64,000 nt of DNA from Pseudomonas viridiflava. Lineage in GTDB: Bacteria; Pseudomonadota; Gammaproteobacteria; Pseudomonadales; Pseudomonadaceae. The stretch spans positions 620,001 to 684,000 of the forward strand of contig NZ_UUPU01000001.1 in the NCBI RefSeq assembly GCF_900591205.1, in the 5' to 3' direction. The notes under the pieces were generated by a model. That model saw only the letters and a program-made list of their open reading frames with translations, searched no databases and had not been told where the DNA came from. Of the stretch, positions 1 through 9,544 are shown piece after piece; the first letter of the stretch is position 1; every line of letters begins with the position of its first letter. Made by a program: the position numbers and the translations under genes.

Positions 1-78
1 GGTTTAGTTGCGTGGCCACTGAACAGCCACTGCCGCGGCGTGTCGTAGCTACAGGCACCCCTCGGACTCTGGTACATC

Positions 79-963
79 ATGGCCACTCAAGCAGACGGCA
101 AGACCCCCAACCTGTCGCAGGAAGAGCAACACGACGTCGACAAAAACCAGCCGCCCCGTGCGGCGGTATTGCATGAAATCATCCGCACCCAGGGTGACCA
201 GGAGCTGGAGCGCAATGTGGCGGCCTTGTGGTGGTCGGCGCTGGCCGCCGGCCTGACCATGGGCCTGTCGCTGATGGGCATGGGCCTGCTTAATTCACGT
301 CTGCCGGACGGCGAAGGGTTCAAGGTCATTGCCAGCTTCGGCTACTGCGCGGGCTTTCTGGCGGTGATCCTTGCGCGCCAGCAGTTGTTTACCGAAAACA
401 CCCTGACCGCCGTGCTGCCGGTAATGAGCAAGCCGACCCTGGGCAATGCCGGGCGCCTGCTGCGCCTGTGGACGGTGGTGCTGGTGGGTAACCTGTGCGG
501 CACCTTACTGGTGGCCTACGTGATGCTGCACCTGCCGATATTCGATACCAAGACCGACATGGCCTTTCTTGAAATCGGCCGCAAGGTCATGGAAAACGAC
601 CCCGGCCAGATGTTTGCCAAGGGCATCATTTCCGGTTGGATGATTGCCACCATGGTGTGGATGATCCCGTCCATGGAAAGCGCGAAAATGTTCATCATCA
701 TTCTGATCACCTACCTGATGGCGCTGGGGGATTTCACCCACATCGTCGTCGGTTCGGCAGAGGTGTCTTACCTGGTGTTTGCCGGTGAATTGCCCTGGAA
801 GGACTTTTGGCTGGTGTTCGCCGGCCCGACCTTGGCAGGCAATATCATTGGTGGCAGTTGTATCTTTGCCCTGATCAGCCATGCGCAGATCCGCAGTGAA
901 AGCAGTTTGCCGGGCAAAGTCGCTGACCCGCGTCACCCGCCGCGCACCGACCGCAAGGGTTAG
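79..963 (+). CDS. Formate/nitrite transporter family membrane channel (YfdC-like)
   Basis: A 294-residue integral membrane protein of the formate/nitrite transporter (FNT) superfamily, which forms pentameric channels for small monovalent anions in the inner membrane. A hydrophilic N-terminus of about 50 residues precedes roughly six membrane helices, starting near ALWWSALAAGLTMGLSLMGMG. The long N-terminal extension and overall sequence resemble the YfdC branch rather than FocA or NirC, so the substrate is not certain. No strong Shine-Dalgarno is seen before the ATG. The 78 bases before it show no other gene. It is followed by a 130-base gap and a very large unrelated gene on the same strand. 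Family is secure; substrate is inference. Confidence 0.85.
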   Translation: MATQADGKTPNLSQEEQHDVDKNQPPRAAVLHEIIRTQGDQELERNVAALWWSALAAGLTMGLSLMGMGLLNSRLPDGEGFKVIASFGYCAGFLAVILARQQLFTENTLTAVLPVMSKPTLGNAGRLLRLWTVVLVGNLCGTLLVAYVMLHLPIFDTKTDMAFLEIGRKVMENDPGQMFAKGIISGWMIATMVWMIPSMESAKMFIIILITYLMALGDFTHIVVGSAEVSYLVFAGELPWKDFWLVFAGPTLAGNIIGGSCIFALISHAQIRSESSLPGKVADPRHPPRTDRKG

Positions 964-1095
964 GCTGCCGGGCGGGTCAGGGTGGTGCTCGTGTGCCACC
1001 CTGGCTGGCGGGGTTGTCGCCAGGCTGTCGGGGCGAGCTGACTGGCGCAGCACCATTTCCCGCGCACAGGGCCGCGTCTAGACAAGGACGTGTTC

Positions 1096-4000
1096 ATGAC
1101 ACTCAAAGGTTCCTCCCACAGCGGTCTCGCCTCTTTAAGGCGGACGGCCGTTGATATCCAAACACTTTTTTCTTCCCGAACCCCTCTGCCGGTCATAGCT
1201 GCGCGGGATCTGCAGCGGACCTTGCGCGTCAATTTTCCCGGCGCTGATATCACGCTCACGCAGCCTGTGCTGATGACGCAGCGCTACCAATACGCTGACC
1301 ACAACGTCGCCCAGGCTGGCACGGACAGTTCAAGCCTGGTGGATGAGCTGATCAAACGCTTCACCGATGGCGCCTTGGTCGATTACACCCAGGGCCAAGT
1401 GCTGACGGATCAGCCGACGGTGGTGCCGATCAAGGCGTCCAGGATCAAGCTTGTTGATGCGCAAACCGCAGTCAACAGCCGTGGTGCACAGCTTCTGCAA
1501 ACCTGTCGGCAGGCATTGATCGATGACTGGACGCAACTGCTGGACACCGCCACCAGCCGCTATGAACTCTTGTCCGGCCTGCTCAAGGACGGCCTCAGGC
1601 GCTACGGCGAACTCGGCACGGTGACGGCCGCGCAGCGTCGGGTGATCAATGATGTGGTGCAGGTGCCCGACAATAACCTGCGTACGACGGCGACCCGTGC
1701 CTACCTCGTGGACCAGTGGGGCGGACTCGGCGGGAGCCGGCTGGAGGTGTTGCGCGGCATGGTGCTTGCCAACCCGCAGGCCATAGGCGGGACGTTGCTG
1801 CTGTTCACGCTGGGTGCCGGTATAGAGGTATTCGATTCTCACGCAGCGCTGGGTATTGCCCTGCGCAGGCGCCTTACGGGCCTGGCGCCGGAGCAGGCTA
1901 TGCAGTGGCGGTTGTATGAACCGCAATCGAATATTTTTGACAGTTTTGCCCTGACTTTCCTCGCCAAGCAATTGGCCGATCTGCCCGTAGGCGTCGAGCA
2001 GGGCCGTGCGAGGGCTTACTGGGGAGGCCCGATGCTGGAGTTTGTGTACTGGCTGGCGACCGGTGACTTCGACAGCTTGGCCCTGGACAGCGGCGGCGAG
2101 TTGAGCAAGCTGTATGGCGCGCTACCCAACTGGATGAAAAACGCCAGCCGCGAAACCCGTGTGCTCTACAGCCGGCACCTGCACGATATGGGCTCGCTGT
2201 TTGCACAGCCCAGCTGGAAATTCTATGACGACGGTGTGCCTTCGCTGCTGGCCTACACGCGGCAGAAGTTGATGGCGGCGTATCCCCAGGCCAGCAGCAT
2301 CGAACCTGAGGATGTGATCATCACGGTGCGTACCGTACGCGGGGTGTCGGCGGCCGGCGGGTTCCCGGTGAAAGTCATCACGACGTTGCTCCGGGTTGCC
2401 TTGGAGAACCTTCAAGCGTTGCCCGGCGACAGTATCAACGTAACGTTGCGCGATGGCCGCGCCGCGCCTGCCTGGATGACGGGCACTGCCATCAAAGCGC
2501 TGGTCAGCCAAGTGGATATCGGCGAGAACTATCCCAAGCTTGCGGCCGTGCTCCTAAAGGACACGCCTGTGCAAGTAAAGTGGCGCAGCCGCCACTTCAT
2601 CCAGCAACTGCGATTGGAGCTGCCGATGTTGGCCCTGGAGTATTACAGCCGCGGGCAACACGGTTTCAGCCGTTCGGCTTATGACATGGTGGCGGCGGTG
2701 TTGAAGGCAAGTGCTGCCGAACGCTTCTTGGGTCCTGAAGCCATCGTGCTGCGGCCCTTGGCGTTTAAATCCAGCGTCACGGCCACCGCAGACATTGTCA
2801 CCAATATGTTTACCTTCGCCCCCAAAAACACCGACCTTGGCCCCGTGGTGCTGTACTGCCCGATGGGCAGCCCCAAGTTGCAAGCGTTTGCCAGCCATCA
2901 GGCGTTGTTGGCCGCCGTTGCCCAGGCCGGTGAATTGCAGCAGCAGGTTCTGGCCTGGATGACGCCTGACGCGCGCGCGACTTACCAGGGGCAAGGCTTC
3001 GAGGCGCCGCATTTCAATTCCCTTGATGGGTTAGCCCTGCTGATCGATGCCCTGACCAGCGCCCCGGCCGCCCTGGGGGTCGATGAGGTCAGCGGCGACT
3101 ACGGCGAACACCTGTATCGAAGCCAGGTCCAGGCGGTACTTGAACAGGCGAAAAACCAATCGGTATCCGACCGGGAAAATCTCTGGGCGCGGCGCATGGA
3201 GGGGCTCTCCCTGGGGTTGAATAGCGTTATGCCATTTGTCACTGGGCCTTTGGCCGTGGCGGGGTGGTTGTTGGTTGCCTGGGGGGTGCATGAACAAATC
3301 AATGCATTGGCTGACGCACGCAGCGAGCGCGCACCGTTGCTCGCCGGGTTCTTCCTGAACATGGCGCTGGTACTTATGCATTACGCCGGCGACCCGCTCA
3401 GCGCGGTGAAGCATCCCGAGGATGACATTGAGGAGCAGCCTGCAGTGCGTGAAGACCCAGCTCTCCCGCCTGGTCCAGGTATTGCCGTGGTGCCGGATAA
3501 TCCGATCGTTCAGTTGCCGGGCATGGACGCGGCGCGGGATGCCGGCGTTAGCGCTGGGCCTCTGGATTTTTCCTGGGTCGCTTCGTCCACGCGACTGAGC
3601 GCCTCTGCGCTCGCGGACCTTAAGACATTCATCGTAGCCCGGCCGTCAACGGCCACCCAAGTAAACGAAGGTTTTACCGCCGGACTGTTTCAGGTCAAGG
3701 ACAACTGGTACGCCCAAGTGAACGGTGATTGGTTTGCCGTGCAGTTACAGCGGCAAGAGGTTCGGGTGGTTTCTGCCAGCGGCCGTCGCGGGCCGTGGCT
3801 CAGGCCTGATGGAAATGGCCGCTGGACACTGGACCTTAAATTGCGCCTGCGCGGTGGCCTGCCGGAGGAAACCGTCGCAGCCGAGGATGCGCAAGCGCTA
3901 AGGCAGCGCTTCGATGCTCTCCATGCAGAATTCCTCGGTATGAACCTCCCCGATCCGGCGGTGCTTGAACAGATCGCTAACGAGGGTCCCTTCGAACAGC

Positions 4001-5688
4001 GCCTGTCGGGCCTTGACCGCGAGAACCACAAAATTGCCGTGTATCGGCACCGCGTCAAAACGTTGTTGGACCTGCTGCAGCAGCGGCGGCGTGCTGAGGT
4101 GGTGTCGGATTACGCCGTGCTGCGCTGCAGCTTCTTGGCCAGCGTGGTGCGCTGTTTGCGATTGCAGCTCAGCGTGCTGTCGGCGCGACGTCGCACGACC
4201 TATCAAAAAGCGATGAGCGACCCGGAACGGGTTTATACGCTTTCGTTGCTTGATGTCGCCAAATTGAAGCCCACGAATGAGTACCGGTTTTTGCTGTACC
4301 AGGCTGCGGGTGTGCATATGCGGGCGATTGTGCTGTGCCGTGAGCAACTGGAGGCATTTGAGGCGCTGCTCAAGGCGGCTGTACCCGGCGATACCCAGGC
4401 GAGCGCCTTGGACTTGGCTGAGTGGGGTGGGCAGTCGAAGATCCTGGCGTGGAAGGAATCGGGCTTGCGTCCCATGGCGCTACGCTGTCTCAAAGACAAG
4501 GCCAGGGAGCCAGGTCTCGAGGCGCTGAATATCCTGGTGGATGTGAACCTGCGGTGTCGTTTGAAGTTGTCCAGCTATCGGCGGGTGTGCGAGGACGCGG
4601 CATTTCCCACGTCCGTCCACATCCGCCTGCTCAATGATGCGATCGATGAGTTTGCTGGGTTGGATGCGCGCTTGGAGCGCATGGCATCGATCTTGAATGA
4701 GTTCATCGATCTGCCTGCCCTTGAGGAGTATCGGGTTTACCTGCGCAAGCTGCGCGAAGACCTTGTGCAGATGGCTCTGGTGTATTACGGGAAGTCAGCG
4801 GGTCTATCGGGGGGGAGTGTTGGCAAGTCCCATGCCGACAGATCGGTGCAGGTGGTACAGAGCAGCCGTTTTGGTGCGTTGGTGGGGAGCCGAGGTGCGG
4901 ACAGTGATGGAGTGAATTTTATCGACGCCTACACCGGGATGGTTTTTGCTAGGTTCAAACGGTCCCCGGTGGACGGAGACTGGCAGTATGTACCTGTATC
5001 GCCTAAGGCCGCTGAGGCGCACCATTACATCAACAGCCTGCAACTGATCCGTCGCGTCGATAGCACGCTGTTGCGCTTGCCTAAGCTGGAAGCCAATCCT
5101 TTGTTATCCACCCGTGCAGTGCGTGCGGAGCTTGAGCAACTGGCGCAAGCGATGTTTGAGGATGTTCAAATTACCACGGCGGCGCGGGAAAACGCCCAGG
5201 GCCATGACCCCCTTCACGAACGGTTGGTCGCGCAGTTGAACGAGAAGGCAAACACATTGATCCGCGTGGCGCGTGAGGTTCAGCAACGCATGATTCTGGC
5301 GCGTGAACCTGATACCCAGGGTTTGGAGGACCTGGTCACCGAAGGGGTTGTTGAGATCAAGGAGGTGTCCGGTACGCATCGTGCACCGGGTACTGGCACG
5401 CCGCCGTTGTTTCGCAGCTTCTATATTCAGAAAGTCAGGGCCAACTCCCTGCAGGCCCCGCACATTATCTGGTTCGCCCACTTTCACTACGCGCCGGGGC
5501 AAACCGATGCGCTGAACTTCACTTCGGCGCACCTCAAGCTTTACGACGCGCCCTATGAAAGTTTCGGCCACCAACTGCGCACGGCCCAGGGCAACAACGA
5601 GCGGATGCTCAATGTGTATCGCGCCAGCATTGACCGGGCGGCGGCGCAGAAGCTGTTTTTTACCGATGAGGTCGTGGTTGCTCAGTGA
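1096..5688 (+). CDS. Giant DUF6543-type (dermonecrotic-toxin-like) protein
   Basis: A 1530-residue protein without signal peptide, recognised as one of the very large DUF6543/dermonecrotic-toxin-like proteins common in the P. fluorescens group. Two hydrophobic segments lie near residues 708-730 and 750-765 (PFVTGPLAVAGWLLVAW and GFFLNMALVLMHYAG), a possible membrane-insertion hairpin. A compact module near residues 820-920 contains YAQVNGDWFAV, a motif type seen in such proteins. The C-terminal 600 residues are largely helical with no catalytic motif I can name. ATG at 1096 is chosen because AAGGA at 1084-1088 is correctly spaced for it and too close to the in-frame GTG at 1090. Downstream is a convergent antiporter overlapping by 7 bases, so no adjacent immunity gene is apparent. 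Toxicity is inferred from family only. Confidence 0.7.
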   Translation: MTLKGSSHSGLASLRRTAVDIQTLFSSRTPLPVIAARDLQRTLRVNFPGADITLTQPVLMTQRYQYADHNVAQAGTDSSSLVDELIKRFTDGALVDYTQGQVLTDQPTVVPIKASRIKLVDAQTAVNSRGAQLLQTCRQALIDDWTQLLDTATSRYELLSGLLKDGLRRYGELGTVTAAQRRVINDVVQVPDNNLRTTATRAYLVDQWGGLGGSRLEVLRGMVLANPQAIGGTLLLFTLGAGIEVFDSHAALGIALRRRLTGLAPEQAMQWRLYEPQSNIFDSFALTFLAKQLADLPVGVEQGRARAYWGGPMLEFVYWLATGDFDSLALDSGGELSKLYGALPNWMKNASRETRVLYSRHLHDMGSLFAQPSWKFYDDGVPSLLAYTRQKLMAAYPQASSIEPEDVIITVRTVRGVSAAGGFPVKVITTLLRVALENLQALPGDSINVTLRDGRAAPAWMTGTAIKALVSQVDIGENYPKLAAVLLKDTPVQVKWRSRHFIQQLRLELPMLALEYYSRGQHGFSRSAYDMVAAVLKASAAERFLGPEAIVLRPLAFKSSVTATADIVTNMFTFAPKNTDLGPVVLYCPMGSPKLQAFASHQALLAAVAQAGELQQQVLAWMTPDARATYQGQGFEAPHFNSLDGLALLIDALTSAPAALGVDEVSGDYGEHLYRSQVQAVLEQAKNQSVSDRENLWARRMEGLSLGLNSVMPFVTGPLAVAGWLLVAWGVHEQINALADARSERAPLLAGFFLNMALVLMHYAGDPLSAVKHPEDDIEEQPAVREDPALPPGPGIAVVPDNPIVQLPGMDAARDAGVSAGPLDFSWVASSTRLSASALADLKTFIVARPSTATQVNEGFTAGLFQVKDNWYAQVNGDWFAVQLQRQEVRVVSASGRRGPWLRPDGNGRWTLDLKLRLRGGLPEETVAAEDAQALRQRFDALHAEFLGMNLPDPAVLEQIANEGPFEQRLSGLDRENHKIAVYRHRVKTLLDLLQQRRRAEVVSDYAVLRCSFLASVVRCLRLQLSVLSARRRTTYQKAMSDPERVYTLSLLDVAKLKPTNEYRFLLYQAAGVHMRAIVLCREQLEAFEALLKAAVPGDTQASALDLAEWGGQSKILAWKESGLRPMALRCLKDKAREPGLEALNILVDVNLRCRLKLSSYRRVCEDAAFPTSVHIRLLNDAIDEFAGLDARLERMASILNEFIDLPALEEYRVYLRKLREDLVQMALVYYGKSAGLSGGSVGKSHADRSVQVVQSSRFGALVGSRGADSDGVNFIDAYTGMVFARFKRSPVDGDWQYVPVSPKAAEAHHYINSLQLIRRVDSTLLRLPKLEANPLLSTRAVRAELEQLAQAMFEDVQITTAARENAQGHDPLHERLVAQLNEKANTLIRVAREVQQRMILAREPDTQGLEDLVTEGVVEIKEVSGTHRAPGTGTPPLFRSFYIQKVRANSLQAPHIIWFAHFHYAPGQTDALNFTSAHLKLYDAPYESFGHQLRTAQGNNERMLNVYRASIDRAAAQKLFFTDEVVVAQ

Positions 5689-6947
5689 GTGGTTGGGTCG
5701 CCGGTGGGGGCGGGTTCGTCACGGGTCACATGCTTGACCAGCTTGCCGATGCTCAACCCCTGCAACAGGATCGACGACAGCACCACGATGTAGGTGATGC
5801 TCAGCAGCAGGTCACGTTCCGGGCCCAGCGGCAGGGCCAAGGCCAGCGCCACCGAGACGCCGCCACGTAAACCACCCCAGGTAAGAATGCGGATGGTACC
5901 CCGGGGCACTGTACGCCAGCGGCGCAGCAACAAGATCGCCGGAGCCACTGTCAACAGGCGTGACAGCAGGATCGCCACCGCCAGCAAACTGGCTGCAAAC
6001 ACATGCAGCCAGTTGAACGGCAACAGCAGCAGCTCCATGCCGATCAGTGCGAACAGCAGGGCGTTGAGCATGTCATCAAGCAATTCCCAGAAACCGTCCA
6101 GGTAGCGACGGGTCATGTCGTTCATTGCCAGCTTGCGCCCCAGGTTGCCGATGATCAGCCCGGCCACCACCATCGCAATCGGCGCGGAGACGTGCAGTTC
6201 GGTGGCCATTGCCGAGCCGCCGATGACCAGGGCGAGGGTCAGCATCACTTCGATCTGGTACTGCTCGATGCTCTTGATCATCAGGTACACCAGGTAGCCG
6301 ATGAGGCCACCGAACACCACGCCGCCAATCGCCTCGTGGGCAAACAGCATGGCCGTGGCGCCCACGGTGGGTGTTTCACCCAGCTGCGCGATGCCCAGCA
6401 ACACGGTAAACACCACCACCGCCGTGCCGTCGTTGAAAAGCGACTCGCCGACGATCGTGGTTTTCAGGGGCTTGGACGCGTTTGCGGTTCGCAGCACGCC
6501 CAATACCGCAATCGGGTCGGTGGGCGAGATCAGCGCGCCGAACAGCAGGCAGTAGAGGAAACTGACGTGCCAGCCAAACAAGGCAAAGATGTAGTAGGCC
6601 AGGCTGCCGATCACCACGGTGGCGATCAATACACCAAAGGTCGCCAGCAGGCCGATGGGCCAGCGATAGCTGCGCAAATCGTTGAGGTTGACGTGCAAGG
6701 CGCCGGCGAACAGCAGGAATGAGAGCATCCAGTTCATCAGCAAATCGCCGAAGTCGATCTGGCCGATCAGTTGCTGGATGCGCTCCTCCAGGCCTGGATA
6801 GCCGAGAAAGCTCAAGCCTTGCAGGATCAGCGAAAACACCAAGGCTGTGACCATCACGCCAATGGTGGGCGGCAGGCCGATAAAACGGAAGTTCACATAG
6901 GTGAGCAGGGTGGTAAGGCAAATGAAGGCGGCGACAAGTTCAAGCAT
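5682..6947 (-). CDS. CPA1-family Na+/H+ antiporter
   Basis: A 421-residue inner-membrane protein with about 12 hydrophobic helices, belonging to the monovalent cation:proton antiporter-1 (NhaP/YjcE-like) family. It is expected to exchange Na+ (or K+) for protons. Family signatures visible are LISPTDPIAVLGVL in a central helix, carrying the cation-binding aspartate, followed by GESLFNDGTAVVVF, and a late motif ILTWGGLRGGVSVALAL. The C-terminus is short, without a TrkA-C or cyclic-nucleotide domain. The gene is convergent with the giant toxin-like gene and shares its last 7 bases, with no room for a separate terminator. Ion specificity cannot be read from sequence. Confidence 0.88.
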   Translation of the reverse strand: MLELVAAFICLTTLLTYVNFRFIGLPPTIGVMVTALVFSLILQGLSFLGYPGLEERIQQLIGQIDFGDLLMNWMLSFLLFAGALHVNLNDLRSYRWPIGLLATFGVLIATVVIGSLAYYIFALFGWHVSFLYCLLFGALISPTDPIAVLGVLRTANASKPLKTTIVGESLFNDGTAVVVFTVLLGIAQLGETPTVGATAMLFAHEAIGGVVFGGLIGYLVYLMIKSIEQYQIEVMLTLALVIGGSAMATELHVSAPIAMVVAGLIIGNLGRKLAMNDMTRRYLDGFWELLDDMLNALLFALIGMELLLLPFNWLHVFAASLLAVAILLSRLLTVAPAILLLRRWRTVPRGTIRILTWGGLRGGVSVALALALPLGPERDLLLSITYIVVLSSILLQGLSIGKLVKHVTRDEPAPTGDPTTH

Positions 6948-7137
6948 CCGGGGTCCTTGGAGGTTGGGAAGGGGTTAATGGGGTGATGGACCGCACTGGC
7001 GACCCGATGTTGCGCGGCGCCATAGAACCTTTTGGTGTGCGGCGCGCTCATAGCCGTTAAGTGCGGCTTGGCGGGTTTAGTGCTAAAACTCTATTTTCTG
7101 CCTCGAACTAAAAAACAAACTACAAAAGGAATCAGTG

Positions 7138-7524
7138 ATGACGGTGGCTTTCTGGTGTGTGTTGATCGCAATTTTTCTGCCTTACCTGTGCACGGGGGTG
7201 GCCAAATTCAGTGGCGGCAAATTCGGACCCCGGCACAACCATGACCCGCGTGCATTCCTGGAGACCCTCGACGGGTTCGCCAAGCGAGCCCACAGCGCAC
7301 AGCTCAACGGCTTTGAAGTAACCCCGGCATTTGCGGCGGCGGTGATTATCGCGCACATCGCGGGTACGGCATCGTTGGTGACCATCAATGTGCTGGCCGT
7401 GTTGTTTATTACCAGCCGCCTGCTGTACATCATTTGCTACCTGGCGGATTGGGCGATGCTGCGCTCGCTGGTATGGGCGGTGGGCATGGCGTTGATTGCG
7501 AGTTTCTTCTTTGTTTCGATCTGA
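7138..7524 (+). CDS. MAPEG family membrane protein
   Basis: A 128-residue protein with about four hydrophobic segments, of the MAPEG family (membrane-associated proteins in eicosanoid and glutathione metabolism). Bacterial members are mostly uncharacterised; eukaryotic ones are glutathione transferases or peroxidases. The signature region NHDPRAFLETLDGFAKRAHS followed by N-x-x-E (NGFEVTP) matches the family's cytosolic loop. ATG 7138 is preferred over the overlapping GTG at 7135 because AAAAGGA (7124-7130) is 7 bases upstream. It is transcribed alone, followed by a REP cluster. Enzymatic activity is not established. Confidence 0.82.
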   Translation: MTVAFWCVLIAIFLPYLCTGVAKFSGGKFGPRHNHDPRAFLETLDGFAKRAHSAQLNGFEVTPAFAAAVIIAHIAGTASLVTINVLAVLFITSRLLYIICYLADWAMLRSLVWAVGMALIASFFFVSI

Positions 7525-7557
7525 GGCATGAAGCGGACTTTTTGCTGTGGGGGTAAT

Positions 7558-7691
7558 GTGGCGAGCGGGCTTGCCCGCGTTGGGCTGCGCAGCAGCCCTG
7601 AACCCTACGCTGCGGTTTCTGCTGAGTCACCGCGCTGACTGAGCCCGGGGGGCGGCTTCGCCACCCAACGCGGGCAAGCCCGCTCGCCACA
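7558..7691. repeat. REP family D inverted pair (long form)
   Basis: Two 28-base arms in inverted orientation: 7558-7585 begins TGTGGCGAGCGGGCTTGCCC, and its exact reverse complement is at 7664-7691. About 78 bases separate them. This is a REPIN-like arrangement of extragenic palindromes between the MAPEG gene and the 3' end of mltA. The same arms recur at about 40.9 and 52.4 kb, and differ from the commoner GTGGGAG-type elements of this window. Confidence 0.85.
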
Positions 7692-7764
7692 ACAGCCCGC
7701 TTGGCACAACAAGCCCGCTCGCCACACAAAGCCGGCTTGGCGCAACAAGCCGGCTTGGCACAAC
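7691..7764. repeat. Tandem ~18-bp array derived from a REP end
   Basis: Directly after the right arm of the REP element there are four consecutive units of 17-18 bases of the form AACAAGCCSGCTYGSCAC, differing at only a few positions, then a partial unit reaching to within a few bases of the mltA stop codon. The unit equals the terminal half-arm of the neighbouring REP, so the array probably arose by slippage or repeated duplication of that end. Confidence 0.7.
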
Positions 7765-7775
7765 GAAGTTGCGCT

Positions 7776-8960
7776 TCAGGTGCCGGCGGGTGCATCCGGC
7801 ACTTGTGGCAACGCCGCGCCTTTGGGCCACAGCATCCAGATTTGCCCCTGTTGTTTCATATTGCCCGCCAGTTCCCCGGCGGCATCACCGGTGCCCCAGA
7901 ACAGATCCGCACGCACTTCGCCGGTAATTGCCCCGCCGGTGTCTTGCGCCGCGACCGGCCGGGCAATCGGCGAACCATCCGGTTTGGTGGTCGAGAGCCA
8001 CAACAGGCTACCCAGCGGAATCACCTTGCGGTCCACCGCCACGCTATAACCGGCAGTCAATGGCACATTCAGCGAGCCACGCGGGCCTTCATTGCTGTCG
8101 GGACGGGCACTGAAGAATACGTAGCTGGGGTTGCTGGCCAGCAGTTGCGGGATACGTTGCGGGTTGGCCTTGGCCCAAGCGCTGATGGCGCCCATGGTCA
8201 CGTCTTCCTTCTTCAACTCGCCTTGCTCCACCAGCCAGCGGCCGATAGGGCGGTAGGGGTAGCCGTTCTGGTCGCCATAGCCGACACGCAGCTGGCGCCC
8301 GCCTTTGAGCTGAATCCGGCCCGAGCCCTGAATCTGCAGGAACTGCAGGTCCATCGGGTCTGTCAGCCAGGCAATCGGCTTGGCGGTGGAGCCCTGGCCG
8401 TTGATGGTGCTGGCGTCGTCATACGGCTTGAGCACGCGCCCTTCCAGGCGACCGCGCAGGCGCTTGCCCTTGAGTTCGGGGTAGATGCTTTCCAGGTTGA
8501 CGATGATCAGGTCATCCGGCACGCCGTACACCGGCACATGGGCGGTGGCGGTTTCGGTCAGGCTGCCGGGGTAGACCGGCTCGTAGTAGCCGGTGATCAG
8601 GCCGTTGGGCGTGTTGTCGGCCGAGCGCAGGCCGAACACATCCAGGCGCTCCTTGAGAAAACCGCGCACGGCCACGGCATCACCCGGCACCGTGGCCGCC
8701 GCCGCGCAGGTCGCGCCCCATACCGGGTCGGCCTTGAGGCGTTGGCAGGCGCTGCGCCAGGATTCAAACCCGGCCAGCAGGTCGCTGTCGGAAACCGTTG
8801 GCAGCGCTTCCCACGGTGCACTCACGTAGGTGGCAACCGCATGGGGTTTAGCAGGTTCATCTTTACCGGCGTCTTTGCCGCCATCGCAACCGGCCAGCAG
8901 CGCGATCATCGGCAGAGCCCACGCCAGGCGGCGGCTCCAGGGTTTCAAAGTGATATACAT
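7776..8960 (-). CDS. mltA: Membrane-bound lytic murein transglycosylase A
   Basis: A 394-residue outer-membrane lipoprotein that cleaves the MurNAc-GlcNAc bond of peptidoglycan, forming 1,6-anhydro-muropeptides. The N-terminus has a lipoprotein signal ending in LLAGC. The MltA domain fills the middle (GLITGYYEPVYPGS), and a C-terminal 3D double-psi barrel carries the catalytic aspartate in VAAQDTGGAITGEVRADLFW. The ATG at 8960 is chosen over an in-frame ATG at 9008: it starts the signal peptide directly and has CAGGAA about 10 bases upstream, while the longer start adds 16 unlikely residues. It is divergent from the cytochrome gene at 9089. Confidence 0.95.
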   Translation of the reverse strand: MYITLKPWSRRLAWALPMIALLAGCDGGKDAGKDEPAKPHAVATYVSAPWEALPTVSDSDLLAGFESWRSACQRLKADPVWGATCAAAATVPGDAVAVRGFLKERLDVFGLRSADNTPNGLITGYYEPVYPGSLTETATAHVPVYGVPDDLIIVNLESIYPELKGKRLRGRLEGRVLKPYDDASTINGQGSTAKPIAWLTDPMDLQFLQIQGSGRIQLKGGRQLRVGYGDQNGYPYRPIGRWLVEQGELKKEDVTMGAISAWAKANPQRIPQLLASNPSYVFFSARPDSNEGPRGSLNVPLTAGYSVAVDRKVIPLGSLLWLSTTKPDGSPIARPVAAQDTGGAITGEVRADLFWGTGDAAGELAGNMKQQGQIWMLWPKGAALPQVPDAPAGT

Positions 8961-9088
8961 ACAAACAATTCCTGAAACGAGTGCCCGTGACTTAGCGCTT
9001 TTGGGCAACCCTTATTATTAATAGGGCTATTGGTCTTTACGGGCGGGGCGAGGATACTGGCCGCCGTTTTCCGTGACCCTGAGCCATC

Positions 9089-9538
9089 ATGACTTTTAAA
9101 AAACTGACGGTTGTATTGCTGGCCTGCCTGACCATGTCCGCCTGCGGCGGTGTCGATCCCAATTCCCCGCTGGGCCAGCGCAAGGCTATTTTCAAGCAGA
9201 TGCTGAAGACCGGCGAAGACCTGGGCGGCATGCTGCGTGGACGCATTCCGTTCGACGGCGCGAAGTTCGCTGAAGGCGCCGTCAAACTGGATGCGTTGTC
9301 CCATGAGCCGTGGCAGCATTTTCCGAGCGTGCGCGAAGAAGATCACACCAGCGCCAAGGACGATGTCTGGCAACAACAGGCACGCTTCCAGGAACTGGCC
9401 CGCAACCTTGAAGCGGCCACCGGTGAATTGGTGATCGCCAGCAAAGTCCAGCCGTACCAGGCGAGCAACCTGGGGCCGGCCGTGCAGAAAGTCGAAGATG
9501 CCTGCAGCGCCTGCCATAAGCAGTTCCGGGACCACTGA
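9089..9538 (+). CDS. Cytochrome c'-like haem lipoprotein
   Basis: A 149-residue exported protein with a lipoprotein-type signal (CLTMSAC) and one C-terminal haem-attachment motif CSACH at about residues 140-144, just before the C-terminus. A helical protein with a C-terminal CXXCH is the cytochrome c' / c-556 layout; those proteins bind haem and, in some cases, NO or small ligands. Most similar proteins are soluble, so the predicted lipid anchor is a small oddity. It is divergent from mltA and convergent with the next small gene, 6 bases away. The electron-transfer partner is unknown. Confidence 0.82.
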   Translation: MTFKKLTVVLLACLTMSACGGVDPNSPLGQRKAIFKQMLKTGEDLGGMLRGRIPFDGAKFAEGAVKLDALSHEPWQHFPSVREEDHTSAKDDVWQQQARFQELARNLEAATGELVIASKVQPYQASNLGPAVQKVEDACSACHKQFRDH

Positions 9539-9544
9539 CCGGGT

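Noticed and set aside
1090..1092. GTG start for the giant toxin-like protein
   Set aside because: The ribosome site AAGGA ends one base before it, too close; the ATG at 1096 has proper spacing.
7558..7764. CRISPR array
   Set aside because: Units are contiguous or palindromic with no unique spacers of constant length and no cas genes; these are REP-derived repeats.
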